Below are positions 1 to 7,499 of a DNA stretch of 60,443 nucleotides, one piece after another. This stretch comes from Clostridia bacterium (GTDB lineage Bacteria > Bacillota > Clostridia > Christensenellales > Aristaeellaceae). Each line of letters starts with the position of its first letter. Within the stretch, counting starts at the first letter, position 1. A program made the translations under genes and the position numbers. Under the pieces are notes generated by a model. It saw only the letters and a program-made list of their open reading frames with translations. It was not told where the DNA came from and did not search any database. Location: the NCBI GenBank assembly GCA_017937505.1, contig JAGBDL010000178.1, positions 1 through 60,443 on the forward strand, written 5' to 3'.

Positions 1-1
1 C

Positions 2-412
2 GGCGAGACGGCGGTCATCGGCGACAACGTGACGATCTATCAGGGCGTGACCCTGGGCGGCACGGGCAAGGACACCGGCAAGCGCCACCCGACCATCGGC
101 AACAACGTGACCATCGGCGCGGGTGCGAAGGTGCTCGGCCCGTTCACCGTAGGCGACAACAGCAAGATCGGCGCGAGCGCGGTCGTGCTCAAGGAGGTGC
201 CGCCCAACTGTACGGTCGTGGGCAATCCCGGCCGCATCGTGCGCAGGCAGGGCGAGGCGCCCAAGGTCGACCTGGATCACGTCCACCTGCCCGACCCGGT
301 CAAGGAGCGCATCGAGTCGCTCGAACGCAGAATCTACGAGCTGGAAGAAAGCATGCACCAGATGCACGGAACCCATCACATCAAGGAGGATATCGAGGAT
401 GCTGATCTATAA
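2..412 (+). CDS. cysE: Serine O-acetyltransferase, 3' part
   Basis: Catalyses acetyl transfer from acetyl-CoA to serine, giving O-acetylserine for cysteine synthesis in the cytoplasm. The reading frame is already open at the first base of the window, so the N-terminal half lies outside. What is visible is the left-handed beta-helix of hexapeptide repeats ([38 protein letters not shown]) containing the [18 protein letters not shown] loop typical of CysE, followed by a charged helical tail (residues [10 protein letters not shown] near the end). The stop overlaps the start of cysS by 14 bases, so the two are translationally coupled, which makes sense since one supplies cysteine and the other charges it to tRNA. 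Confidence 0.95.
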   Translation, partial: GETAVIGDNVTIYQGVTLGGTGKDTGKRHPTIGNNVTIGAGAKVLGPFTVGDNSKIGASAVVLKEVPPNCTVVGNPGRIVRRQGEAPKVDLDHVHLPDPVKERIESLERRIYELEESMHQMHGTHHIKEDIEDADL

Positions 413-1799
413 TACACAGACCCGCCGCAAGGAGGAATTCGTCCCGATCGAGGAGGGCAAGGTGCGCATTTACGCCTGCGGCCCGACCGTCTACAACTAC
501 TTCCACATCGGCAACGCGCGCCCGTTCATCGTGTTTGACACGCTGCGCCGTTACCTGGAGCACAAGGGCTACGAGGTCAAGTTCGTGCAGAACTTCACCG
601 ACATCGACGACAAGATGATCCGCCGCGCCAACGAGGAGGGCATCACCGTCAAGGAGCTGGGCGAGCGCTTCATCGCCGAGTACTACAAGGACGCAGACGC
701 GCTGGGCATCGAGCGCGCCACCGTCAACCCGAAGGCGACCGAGCACATCCCGGAGATCATCGCCATGATTCAGAAGCTGGAGGAAAAGGGCCTGGCCTAC
801 GCCGTGGAGACGGGCGACGTGTACTACAACACCAAGGGCTTTGCCGGCTACGGCAAGCTCTGCGGCCAGTGCATGGACGACCTGGAGAGCGGCGCGCGCA
901 TCGAGGTGGACAGCATCAAGCGCAACCCGATGGATTTCGCCCTCTGGAAGGCGCAGAAGCCGGGCGAGCCGGCGTGGGAGTCCCCGTGGGGCATGGGCCG
1001 TCCGGGCTGGCACATCGAGTGCTCCGCGATGAGCATGAAGTACCTGGGCGAGACCATCGACATCCACTGCGGCGGCAAGGACCTCGTCTTCCCGCATCAC
1101 GAGAACGAGATCGCCCAGAGCGAGGGCGCGACGGGCAAGCCGTTCGTGCGCTACTGGATGCACAACGGCTTCATCAACGTCGACAACCAGAAGATGAGCA
1201 AGTCCCTGGGCAACTTCTTCACGGTGCGCGACATCGCCAAGGAGTTTGACCTGGAGGCCGTGCGCATGTTCATGCTCAGCGCGCACTACCGCAGCCCGAT
1301 CAACTTCTCCCGCGACATGATCGAGCAGGCCAAGGCTTCGCTGGATCGCCTGTACACCGCGCGCGACCATTACAGCTTCCTGCTTGAAAACGCCGCGGAC
1401 GGCGAGATGGGCGAAAAGGAGAACGAGCTGCTGGCCAAGGTCAAGGCCGTGCGCGAGGGCTTTGACGCGGCGATGGACGACGACATGAACACCGCGGGTG
1501 CGATCGCCCAGATCTTTGAGCTGGTGCGCGAGGCAAACGCCGCGCTGGATGAGAAGAGCCCGAAGGCGGCGATCCAGGCCGTGCTGGACGCCATGGAGGA
1601 GCTGACCGGCGTGCTGGGCATCCTGCGCCGCAAGACCGACGAAAAGGACGAAGCGGTGGAGAAGCTGCTCGCCGCGCGCGCCGAAGCCCGCGCCAATAAG
1701 AACTGGGCGGAGAGCGACCGCCTGCGCGACGAGATCACCAAGCTCGGCTATGTCCTCAAGGACACCAAGCAGGGCCAGCAGATTTCCAAGGCGATCTGA
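399..1799 (+). CDS. cysS: Cysteinyl-tRNA synthetase
   Basis: Class I aminoacyl-tRNA synthetase that loads cysteine onto tRNA-Cys. 466 residues, the usual length. The HIGH-type signature is FHIGNARP near residue 36, preceded by the zinc-ligand region ACGPTVY; further zinc ligands are in HIECSAM and HHENE around residues 208-237; the KMSKS loop is KMSKSLGN near residue 265. The C-terminal DALR-like helical domain with [13 protein letters not shown] is intact. The start overlaps cysE and the AAGGAGG that would serve it (about 383-389) lies inside cysE. A hairpin follows the stop. No T-box leader is visible, but the operon start is outside the window. Confidence 0.98.
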   Translation: MLIYNTQTRRKEEFVPIEEGKVRIYACGPTVYNYFHIGNARPFIVFDTLRRYLEHKGYEVKFVQNFTDIDDKMIRRANEEGITVKELGERFIAEYYKDADALGIERATVNPKATEHIPEIIAMIQKLEEKGLAYAVETGDVYYNTKGFAGYGKLCGQCMDDLESGARIEVDSIKRNPMDFALWKAQKPGEPAWESPWGMGRPGWHIECSAMSMKYLGETIDIHCGGKDLVFPHHENEIAQSEGATGKPFVRYWMHNGFINVDNQKMSKSLGNFFTVRDIAKEFDLEAVRMFMLSAHYRSPINFSRDMIEQAKASLDRLYTARDHYSFLLENAADGEMGEKENELLAKVKAVREGFDAAMDDDMNTAGAIAQIFELVREANAALDEKSPKAAIQAVLDAMEELTGVLGILRRKTDEKDEAVEKLLAARAEARANKNWAESDRLRDEITKLGYVLKDTKQGQQISKAI

Positions 1800-1808
1800 A
1801 ATACCTTT

Positions 1809-1846
1809 CAGCAGACTCCCGCAGGGCGCGAGGGTCTGCTGCTTCT
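1809..1846 (+). terminator. Hairpin after cysS
   Basis: CAGCAGAC at 1809-1816 pairs with GTCTGCTG at 1834-1841. It is followed only by CTTCTTGC rather than a clean T run, so it may be a weak terminator or a processing/stability hairpin for the cysE-cysS transcript. Confidence 0.55.
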
Positions 1847-1882
1847 TGCATATGGCTTTGACGCCGCGCGATGCGGGCGAGA

Positions 1883-1912
1883 TTGACGGCGGCTTTGCGC
1901 GCATGATATAAT
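1883..1912 (+). promoter_or_regulatory. Sigma-A promoter for the small membrane protein
   Basis: TTGACG (1883-1888), 18-base spacer, TATAAT (1907-1912) with an extended -10 TG at 1904-1905. It lies 29 bases before the GTG start at 1941. Confidence 0.75.
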
Positions 1913-1940
1913 CAAACAAAAGCGCAAAGGACGTGTTCGT

Positions 1941-2153
1941 GTGAAGCTGTTTAGCAAAGCCAACCAGTATTGCAGGGAGTCCACCTGGAAGACGCTGGCG
2001 GCCCTCAAGTTCTGCCTGTTTTCCATCGGCCTCATCGTGGGTGTCCTGCTGCCCGAAGCCTGCAAGACGCCTGTTCTGATGATCTTCGGCACCGTGTTTG
2101 TCGTGACGTACATTCCGCTGATGGCGAAATTCTTCCGGATCTGGAGGGGCTGA
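1941..2153 (+). CDS. Small two-helix membrane protein
   Basis: 70 residues, GTG start preceded by AAAGG at about 1926-1930. The protein has a basic amphipathic start (MKLFSKANQYCRES), a hydrophobic stretch from LKFCLFSIGLIVGVLLP and a second from VLMIFGTVFVVTYIPLM, ending KFFRIWRG. The pattern WKTLAALKFCLFS...GTVFVVTYIPLMAKFF is one I recall from short Clostridial proteins that databases label 'permease of phosphate ABC transporter'; that label is a transferred annotation without support, since the protein is far too short to be a permease. It is monocistronic with its own promoter and is followed by a dispersed repeat. Function unknown. Confidence 0.75.
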   Translation: MKLFSKANQYCRESTWKTLAALKFCLFSIGLIVGVLLPEACKTPVLMIFGTVFVVTYIPLMAKFFRIWRG

Positions 2154-2194
2154 CGCGGCAAAGGCGGCACATGCCGGTCTGCTTTCACAAATAC

Positions 2195-2284
2195 AGGAAA
2201 TTGCGCGGAAACCGTACAACGAGCACCGGACAGCCGGATTTGGATCAGCTGTTCGATAGCGGGAGCAGGAACGGCTCGCTTTCA
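2195..2284 (+). repeat. Intergenic repeat, family 1, copy A
   Basis: About 90 bases beginning AGGAAATTGCG and containing CGAGCACCGG, GATTTGG, AGCTGTTCG and a terminal stem built from AGCGGGAGC / GGCTCGCT (with a GG bulge). Two further copies in the same orientation are at 4478-4572 and 59052-59145. This copy sits directly before the ribosome binding site of the flavoprotein gene and is the most diverged in the stem. Confidence 0.75.
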
Positions 2285-2296
2285 AGGAGGATAACT

Positions 2297-3664
2297 ATGC
2301 AGTATGACGTGATCATCATCGGCGCGGGCCCCGGCGGCATTTTTTCGGCCTATGAGCTGACGCGGCTGAAGCCGGAGATGCGCATCGCCGTGTTTGAGGC
2401 GGGCCATCCGCTTTCCAAGCGCCATTGCCCGATCGACGGGGAGAAGATCAAGACGTGCATCGGCTGCAAAAGCTGCTCGATCATGAGCGGCTTCGGCGGC
2501 GCGGGCGCGTTCTCCGACGGCAAGTACAACATCACCAACGACTTCGGCGGCACGCTGTATGAGTACATCGGCAAGGCAAAGGCGCTGGAGCTGATGCGCT
2601 ACGTCGACGAGATCAACGTGCGCTACGGCGGCGCGGGCACGAAGCTGTACTCCACCGCCGGCACGAAGTTCAAGAAGCTCTGCATCCAGAACAACCTGCA
2701 CCTGCTCAACGCGTCGGTACGCCATCTGGGCACGGACATCAACTATGTGGTGCTGGAAAATCTCTACGCCGAGCTCAGGGAGAAGGTCGATTTCTTCTTC
2801 GATACGCCGGTGGAGAGCGTGCATGTGGTCGAGGGCGGCTATCAGGTGCGCGCGAAGGGGCAGGACTACGTCTGCAAAGACTGCGTCATCTCCGTCGGCC
2901 GCATCGGCAGCAAGTGGATGGAGCGCGTGTGCAAGGAGCTTGATATCCCCACCAAGTCCAACCGCGTGGACATCGGCGTGCGCGTGGAGCTGCCCGCGGA
3001 GGTCTTCTCCCATCTGACGGACGAGCTCTACGAGAGCAAGATCGTCTACCGCACGGAGAAGTACGGCGATCTGGTGCGCACCTTCTGCATGAACCCCAGG
3101 GGCGCGGTTGTCAACGAGAACACCAACGGCATCATCACCGTCAACGGCCACAGCTACGAGGATCCGGCCCGGCAGACCGAGAATACCAACTTTGCGCTGC
3201 TGGTGGCCAAGCACTTCTCCGAGCCGTTCAAGGATTCCAACGGATACGGCGAGAGCATCGCGCGCCTGAGCAACATGCTCGGCGGCGGCGTCATCGTGCA
3301 GCGCTTCGGCGATCTGATCCGCGGCCGCCGCTCCAACGCGGATCGCATGCGCGATTCCTTCCTCACGCCGACGCTCAACGCCACGCCCGGCGACCTGAGC
3401 CTGGTGCTGCCCAAGCGCATTCTGGACGGCATCATCGAGATGATCTACGCGCTGGACAAGGTCGCGCCCGGCACGGCGAACGACGACACGCTGCTCTACG
3501 GCGTGGAGGTCAAGTTCTACAACATGGAGGTCGCCGTCAACGAACGCCTGCAGACCCGCTACGACGGATTGTACATCATCGGCGACGGCAGCGGCATCAC
3601 GCATTCCCTGTCCCATGCGTCCGCCAGCGGCGTGCACGTCGCGCGCGCGATCGCGGAAAACTGA
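2297..3664 (+). CDS. FAD-dependent dehydrogenase (COG2509-like)
   Basis: 455 residues from the ATG at 2297, chosen over longer readings because AAGGAGG sits at 2284-2290. The N-terminus is a Rossmann dinucleotide-binding motif (DVIIIGAGPGGIFSAYEL, residues 4-21) followed by the glutamate-bearing strand AVFEAG. A cysteine-rich segment (CPIDGEKIKTCIGCKSCS, about residues 43-62) and SGFGGAGAFSDGKYN are typical of the 'NAD(P)/FAD-dependent oxidoreductase' family found across Clostridia. The C-terminal GLYIIGDGSGITHSLSHA is the second FAD contact. Substrate unknown. The gene stands alone between repeat copy A and a strong terminator. Confidence 0.85.
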   Translation: MQYDVIIIGAGPGGIFSAYELTRLKPEMRIAVFEAGHPLSKRHCPIDGEKIKTCIGCKSCSIMSGFGGAGAFSDGKYNITNDFGGTLYEYIGKAKALELMRYVDEINVRYGGAGTKLYSTAGTKFKKLCIQNNLHLLNASVRHLGTDINYVVLENLYAELREKVDFFFDTPVESVHVVEGGYQVRAKGQDYVCKDCVISVGRIGSKWMERVCKELDIPTKSNRVDIGVRVELPAEVFSHLTDELYESKIVYRTEKYGDLVRTFCMNPRGAVVNENTNGIITVNGHSYEDPARQTENTNFALLVAKHFSEPFKDSNGYGESIARLSNMLGGGVIVQRFGDLIRGRRSNADRMRDSFLTPTLNATPGDLSLVLPKRILDGIIEMIYALDKVAPGTANDDTLLYGVEVKFYNMEVAVNERLQTRYDGLYIIGDGSGITHSLSHASASGVHVARAIAEN

Positions 3665-3673
3665 GAAAAGCTG

Positions 3674-3716
3674 AGCGAAGGAAGTTCCGGCGTCTGTCGG
3701 AGCTTTCGCTTTTTTA
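3674..3716 (+). terminator. Terminator of the flavoprotein gene
   Basis: Long hairpin: AGCGAA at 3674-3679 pairs with TTCGCT at 3705-3710, with an inner stem AAGTTCCG / CGGAGCTT, followed by TTTTTT. Confidence 0.85.
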
Positions 3717-3813
3717 GGGCGCGCGGGAAGAAATGCCATGCGTGCTTCGTCTGTTTATTGTCCGGCGAAGAGGCCGGGTAAGATGAACGAAAACATCCAA
3801 GGAGGATATGAAC

Positions 3814-4422
3814 ATGAAAAAGAAGATGATCTGGGTGCTGCTGGCGGTTGTGCTGGTTCTGGCGGTGGCTGTTGCCGCATTCCTGCTGTTCAGGAATAAC
3901 GCGGTGGAAAGCGCAGAACCCATCATTGTGACGGAGGAAACCACGGCGGAGCCGGAGATCGTGGAGGAAGCGGAGGCCGAAGCGCTGAGCGAAGAGGCAG
4001 AGATCGAGCTCGTCACGCTGACCGGCGTGATCAACGGAATCACGGATGAATATGTGCTGATCGACGCGGGCGACATGGGCCAGATTCAGGCGAACCTGTC
4101 CGAGGATACGCTGATCGAGGGCGTGGAGGAGCTGGCCATCGGCCAGATGGCGATGGTGACGTATGACGGCAAGATGACCCGCTCGCTGCCGGCGCAGATC
4201 ACCGCGCTGCGCATCGGCGTGTATGAGATCAGGGGCACGGTGAAGGCGATGGAGGACGGCCGCGTCACCGTGGAAAAGACCGAGGGCGGCGACGAGGTGG
4301 TGCTCACGCTGCCGGAGGACGTGCCGGAGCTTGCCGTGGGCGACGTGATCACCGCGTATACCACGGGCATCTCCACGATGTCCCTGCCGCCGCAGATGAA
4401 CGCGATTGCAATCGTGAAGTGA
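3814..4422 (+). CDS. Membrane-anchored acidic extracellular protein
   Basis: 202 residues. Two in-frame ATGs exist (3808 and 3814); the GGAGG at 3801-3805 is spaced correctly only for 3814. The protein starts MKKKMIWVLL followed by one hydrophobic helix to about residue 24, then a strongly acidic glutamate/threonine-rich linker (about residues 30-62), and a beta-rich region with two similar halves: LTGVINGITDEYVLIDAG and IRGTVKAMEDGRVTVEK, each followed by a run ending in a GQMAMVTYDG or GDVITAYTTG strand. That looks like two OB-like or DUF5666-type beta modules. No catalytic motif is visible. It is a single gene with its own terminator. Confidence 0.75.
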   Translation: MKKKMIWVLLAVVLVLAVAVAAFLLFRNNAVESAEPIIVTEETTAEPEIVEEAEAEALSEEAEIELVTLTGVINGITDEYVLIDAGDMGQIQANLSEDTLIEGVEELAIGQMAMVTYDGKMTRSLPAQITALRIGVYEIRGTVKAMEDGRVTVEKTEGGDEVVLTLPEDVPELAVGDVITAYTTGISTMSLPPQMNAIAIVK

Positions 4423-4452
4423 CCCCTTTCAGCAGGCGATATCCGGGCAAGC

Positions 4453-4472
4453 CGGGCATCGCCCGTTTTTTT
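4453..4472 (+). terminator. Terminator after the acidic membrane protein
   Basis: CGGGC-ATC-GCCCG stem-loop followed by TTTTTTT at 4466-4472. Confidence 0.85.
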
Positions 4473-4477
4473 CCTAT

Positions 4478-4572
4478 AGGAAATTGCGCGGACTTTCGCG
4501 CAGCGAGCATCGGGTGGCTTGATTTTGTTGAGCTGTTCGGAAGAGGGAGCGGGCATGGCCCGCTTTTCGCGG
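4478..4572 (+). repeat. Intergenic repeat, family 1, copy B
   Basis: Starts AGGAAATTGCGCGG, contains CAGCGAGCATCGG, AGCTGTTCGGAAG and a terminal 7-bp stem AGCGGGC-ATG-GCCCGCT (about 4547-4563) followed by TTTTCGCGG. It lies between a terminator and the mgtE leader promoter, so it is not part of the preceding mRNA. Confidence 0.8.
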
Positions 4573-4582
4573 ATTCTGACGG

Positions 4583-4611
4583 TTGAAATCGTCGGAAAAG
4601 TGTGCTACACT
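4583..4611 (+). promoter_or_regulatory. Promoter of the mgtE leader
   Basis: TTGAAA (4583-4588), exactly 17 bases, TACACT (4606-4611). The predicted transcript starts near 4618 with a small perfect hairpin TTGCC-AACC-GGCAA at 4616-4629, about 310 bases before the mgtE start. Confidence 0.75.
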
Positions 4612-4653
4612 GAGCTTGCCAACCGGCAAATCATTGAATTGTGAGGTGAGACC

Positions 4654-4746
4654 ATGGACGGCGGTAGTAGTAGTCGAAATCCAGACGGCGTGTTCATAGG
4701 AGGCCCGAAGCTGTACAGCGCTCTGCCGTTTGTGGCCGAGCCGTAG
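4654..4746 (+). CDS. Candidate 30-residue leader peptide upstream of mgtE
   Basis: ATG at 4654 preceded by GTGAGGTGAG (4641-4650), an acceptable ribosome binding site. The peptide reads MDGGSSSRNPDGVFIGGPKL followed by YSALPFVAEP and a TAG stop at 4744. It lies in the long leader between a good promoter and mgtE. I do not recognise the peptide. The same stretch could instead be a structured RNA: GACGGCG occurs twice (4657-4664 and 4684-4690) and GCTGTACAGC at about 4710-4719 is a perfect palindrome. The conserved pieces of the M-box magnesium riboswitch are absent. Whether the ORF is translated is inference. Confidence 0.45.
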   Translation: MDGGSSSRNPDGVFIGGPKLYSALPFVAEP

Positions 4747-4841
4747 TTTCATTTTGCCATTCCATATGAACGCCATTGTCTGTTTTCAAGCTGCATTACA
4801 ATCGGCACAAGACGAGCGTAGATGGGCTGCTTTGGGGCGAC

Positions 4842-4866
4842 AATGGGTTTTTTATGCCCGTTTTTC
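4842..4866 (+). terminator. Possible attenuator in the mgtE leader
   Basis: AATGGG (4842-4847) can pair with CCCGTT (4857-4862, one G-U) around a T-rich loop, followed by TTTTCC. The upstream GGGC at 4824-4827 could pair with the same GCCC and so compete. This arrangement fits a conditional terminator 60 bases before mgtE. Confidence 0.5.
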
Positions 4867-4927
4867 CTGAACGCGGTCCGCTATGCCCGCCTTTCCCCCC
4901 GGAATATGTGCGAGGAGGCGAAAGACA

Positions 4928-6346
4928 ATGACGGAAAACAAAGGCGCGATGACCGAAACCGCAGTCATCACGCAGCACCCCGATTACAGGACGGAAATCG
5001 CAGACATTCTGCGCAGCAACCTGACGCCCAGAAAAATGCAGGAGCGGCTGCTTCAATACCATGAAAACGACATCGCGGCCGCGCTGGAGCTCCTCAAAAA
5101 GGACGAGCGAATGAGGCTGTACAGCATTCTCCAGACGGACATGCTTGCCAGCGTGCTGGAATACTCCGGCCTGCTGGGAGAGTACATGGGCGAGCTGAGC
5201 ATCCGCAAGCGGGTGGAGATCCTCTCCCGGGTGGAGCCGGGCACCGCGGTGGAGTACCTTGCGCAGCTGGAAAAGGCGGAGCGGAACGTCCTCATCGAGC
5301 TGATGGACGAGGATGTGCGGCGCGAGATTACCCTGCTGAGCTCCTTTGACGAGGACGAGATCGGCAGCCGGATGACGACCAACTACATCTCCGTGCGCAG
5401 CGGCGTCAGCGTGCGCGAGGCCATGCACGGGCTGATCGAGCAGGCGGCGGACAACGACAACATCTCCACCATCTACGTCGTCGACGAGGAGGGCATGTTC
5501 GTCGGTGCGATCGACCTGAAGGATCTGATCATCGCGCGCGAGGGCACGCGGCTGGAGAGCATCACCATGTCGTCCTATCCGTACGTCTACGCGAATGAGC
5601 AGATCGAGGACTGCATCGAGCGGATGAAGGAGTATTCCGAGGACTCCATTCCCGTTCTGGACGCGGACAACAGGCTCAAGGGCGTGCTGACCTCGCAGGA
5701 CATCACCCAGCTCGTGGACGACGAGATGGGCGAGGACTATGCAAGGCTGGCCGGCCTGTCTGCGGAGGAGGATCTGCAGGAGCCGCTGAAAAGGAGCATC
5801 GGGAAGCGCCTGCCCTGGCTGATGGTTCTGCTGGGCCTGGGCCTGGTGGTCTCCAGCGTCGTGGGCATGTTTGAGCACGTCGTCGCGCACCTGACGCTGA
5901 TCGTGAGCTTCCAGTCGCTGATTCTGGACATGGCCGGCAACGTTGGCACGCAGTCGTTGGCGGTCACCATCCGTGTGCTGATGGACGAGCAGATCAGCGG
6001 CAGACAGAAGCTGTTCCTGATCGGCAAGGAGGCGCGCGTCGGTCTGGTGAACGGCCTGATCCTGGGCACCCTGTCCGTGGTGTGCATCGGGCTGTACCTT
6101 GTCGTGCTGAAGGGGCAGACGGCCATGATGGCGTTTTCGGTTTCGCTGTGCACCGGCATCGCGCTGGTGGTCTCCATTCTGCTTTCGAGCATCTGCGGCA
6201 CGGTGGTTCCGCTGGCGTTCAAGAAGATGAACGTTGACCCCGCCGTGGCGTCCGGCCCGCTGATCACGACGATCAACGACCTGGTGGCGGTGGTCTCCTA
6301 TTACGGGCTGGCGTGGCTGCTGCTCATCCGGGTGCTGCACCTGTGA
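4928..6346 (+). CDS. mgtE: Magnesium transporter MgtE
   Basis: 472 residues from the ATG at 4928, which has GAGGAGG ten bases upstream; the in-frame ATG at 4883 has no ribosome binding site. The protein has the three MgtE parts in order: an N-terminal helical superhelix domain (to about residue 130, including DIAAALELL and RVEPGTAVEYLAQL), a CBS pair (about 135-255, with ISVRSGVSVREAM, IYVVDEEGMFVGAI, SIPVLDADNRLKGVLT) and a five-helix membrane domain (about 285-470) carrying the conserved DMAGNVGTQSLAVTIR magnesium-pore segment. Mg2+ binding to the cytoplasmic domains closes the channel in the family. Expression is probably controlled by the unusual leader described here. Confidence 0.97.
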   Translation: MTENKGAMTETAVITQHPDYRTEIADILRSNLTPRKMQERLLQYHENDIAAALELLKKDERMRLYSILQTDMLASVLEYSGLLGEYMGELSIRKRVEILSRVEPGTAVEYLAQLEKAERNVLIELMDEDVRREITLLSSFDEDEIGSRMTTNYISVRSGVSVREAMHGLIEQAADNDNISTIYVVDEEGMFVGAIDLKDLIIAREGTRLESITMSSYPYVYANEQIEDCIERMKEYSEDSIPVLDADNRLKGVLTSQDITQLVDDEMGEDYARLAGLSAEEDLQEPLKRSIGKRLPWLMVLLGLGLVVSSVVGMFEHVVAHLTLIVSFQSLILDMAGNVGTQSLAVTIRVLMDEQISGRQKLFLIGKEARVGLVNGLILGTLSVVCIGLYLVVLKGQTAMMAFSVSLCTGIALVVSILLSSICGTVVPLAFKKMNVDPAVASGPLITTINDLVAVVSYYGLAWLLLIRVLHL

Positions 6347-6366
6347 TATCCCCAAATGCTTTGATC

Positions 6367-6517
6367 TGCGCGAAGCGAAGAAGGGGTCTGGGGACCCGGG
6401 AAACTCGCATAGTCGTTCCATGAATGGCACTCCTTGCGATTTCCGACACTCCGCCTGCTTGTTTCGCCCACTGGGCGCAGCAGGCTCCGGTCCCAGGCGG
6501 TTTGGGCGGCAGCCCAA
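6367..6517 (+). repeat. Dispersed repeat, family 2, full copy after mgtE
   Basis: Begins TGCGCGAAGCGAAGAAGGGG at 6367, 20 bases after the mgtE stop, and ends with a GGTTTGGGCGGCAGCCCAA module (about 6499-6517), itself a small hairpin TTGGGC-GGCA-GCCCAA. Both end modules recur together, inverted, at 51660-51737. Between them is the palindrome GCCCACTGGGC at about 6467-6477, which is also present in the repeat region near 27190. Confidence 0.65.
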
Positions 6518-6526
6518 TGTCCTTAT

Positions 6527-6612
6527 ATCGCGAAGCGATCAAAGAAACAGTAGTCAGGGAGCGAAGCGTTACCTGACGTGCTTAGCACATGGCTGTTTCC
6601 ATTTGAAAACAG
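6527..6612. repeat. Cluster of hairpins forming a branched structure
   Basis: ATCGC-GAA-GCGAT at 6527-6539. Then GAAACAG (6544-6550) pairs perfectly with CTGTTTC (6593-6599) and encloses two hairpins, GTCAGG...CCTGAC (6553-6577) and GTGC-TTA-GCAC (6578-6588). The CTGTTT arm can alternatively pair with AAACAG at 6607-6612. No ORF with a ribosome binding site lies here. Confidence 0.6.
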
Positions 6613-6646
6613 TATCAATTGGTATAATCTCTGATTTCTGCAAAGC

Positions 6647-6685
6647 AAAACCCGCCGGTGAGAACGCATCTCACCGGCGGGTTTT
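6647..6685. terminator. Bidirectional terminator between the mgtE region and folT
   Basis: A 16-bp perfect stem AAAACCCGCCGGTGAG / CTCACCGGCGGGTTTT around a seven-base loop. It gives a T run on both strands and most obviously ends folT on the minus strand. Confidence 0.95.
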
Positions 6686-6690
6686 GTCCA

Positions 6691-7242
6691 TCAGCGGCCC
6701 TGGGCGGGGAGACGCTGCACCAGACGGCACATCGCGCCCAGCAGCAGGCAGTCAATCGGCAGCTGAATCACGTTTTTCATGACGCGCAGGGGCAGCGTCG
6801 CCAGACGCGAGGGCCCATAGAGCATCGTCAGGAACAGCGTGTTCAGGCCGATGTTGATCACCACGCAGACGATCACGCGCGCGGCGATGATCTGCCAGGC
6901 CGACCGTTTTGTCTTGTAGAGCAGCAGGCCGTAGATTACGCCCAGCAGCGCCGCGGAGAGCGTAAAGCCCGGAAAATACGGGCCGGAGGGCTTGAGCAGG
7001 AAGCCGAGCACGTCGCTCAGCGCGCCCTGCAGCCCCGCAACCACCGGGCCAAAGAGGATCGCCGTGGGCGCGACCGCCAGATGCGCCAGGGAAATCTTGA
7101 GGCTGTCGTTCACCTCAATGACGCCGTAGGAGGAGAGCACCATCTGGATGGCCAGCAGAAGGCCGGCCGTGGTGACGGTCTGCGTGCGGGAAAGCGAATG
7201 AAGAGAATCGGAAAACTGGGAACGAAAAAAACCGGGACGCAT
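6691..7242 (-). CDS. folT: Folate ECF transporter, S component
   Basis: 183 residues. The ATG at 7242 is chosen because GGAGGT (7250-7255) precedes it by seven bases; a GTG at 7251 overlaps that site. The protein is a six-helix S component: TTAGLLLAIQMVLSSYGV, LKISLAHLAVAPTAILFGP (the conserved segment that gives access to the ECF module), GLQGALSDVLGFLLKPSGPY (SD-LGF and P-G typical of the folate group), and later helices. It binds a folate and needs the shared EcfAAT module, which is not in the window. The tetrahydrofolate riboswitch in its leader strongly supports folate as substrate. Confidence 0.93.
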   Translation of the reverse strand: MRPGFFRSQFSDSLHSLSRTQTVTTAGLLLAIQMVLSSYGVIEVNDSLKISLAHLAVAPTAILFGPVVAGLQGALSDVLGFLLKPSGPYFPGFTLSAALLGVIYGLLLYKTKRSAWQIIAARVIVCVVINIGLNTLFLTMLYGPSRLATLPLRVMKNVIQLPIDCLLLGAMCRLVQRLPAQGR

Positions 7243-7336
7243 AAAAAACACCTCCGCAAATCAGGCCCAATGCGGGCCAGGGGGATGATTCGCAGAGATG
7301 ACAATCTTCATTTTTCCGGTAAAGAGACAGTCGGGG

Positions 7337-7418
7337 CCGAAGAGATACCGCGAAGGAAAGCTCCTTCTTCGTCCCATGGTATTCCCAAACATGGGCACTT
7401 AACGCATCTTCTTCGTCG
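7337..7418 (-). ncRNA. Tetrahydrofolate riboswitch (THF, folT leader)
   Basis: On the minus strand the leader reads GCGTTAAGTG, then a stem CCCAT...ATGGG enclosing GGGAATAC, then ACGAAG, a stem-loop GAAGGAGCTTTCCTTC and GCGGTA, closed by an outer helix CGAAGAAGAT / ATCTCTTCG. The order GCGUUAAGUG - GGGA - ACGAAG - GCGGU is the core of the THF riboswitch family, and folT is one of its classic targets. The expression platform is probably translational: a GGCCC...GGGCC hairpin lies just before the ribosome binding site. Confidence 0.87.
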
Positions 7419-7470
7419 CCGCACGCATCGCGACGCCCTGTCATCCTCACGAATCGCATGTGACAGGAGC

Positions 7471-7499
7471 ATTATACGATAAGCATGCACCAAAATCAA
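7471..7499 (-). promoter_or_regulatory. Promoter of the folT transcript
   Basis: On the minus strand TTGATT (7494-7499), 17 bases, TATAAT (7471-7476). It overlaps the stop codon of the upstream gene, so folT has its own promoter and is not simply the last gene of the glycosyltransferase operon. Confidence 0.8.

Noticed and set aside
3808..3813. Upstream ATG of the acidic membrane protein as start
   Set aside because: Only two bases separate it from the GGAGG, too close; 3814 has correct spacing.
4612..4927. M-box (ykoK) magnesium riboswitch before mgtE
   Set aside because: Only a GAGGTGAG-like piece fits; the conserved blocks TGCTGCCC, GTCAACA and GTGCTAAAGCTC of the family are not present.
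6420..6782. 120-residue plus-strand ORF over the repeat region and folT terminator
   Set aside because: It runs through repeats and a strong terminator, has no ribosome binding site and no recognisable protein features.
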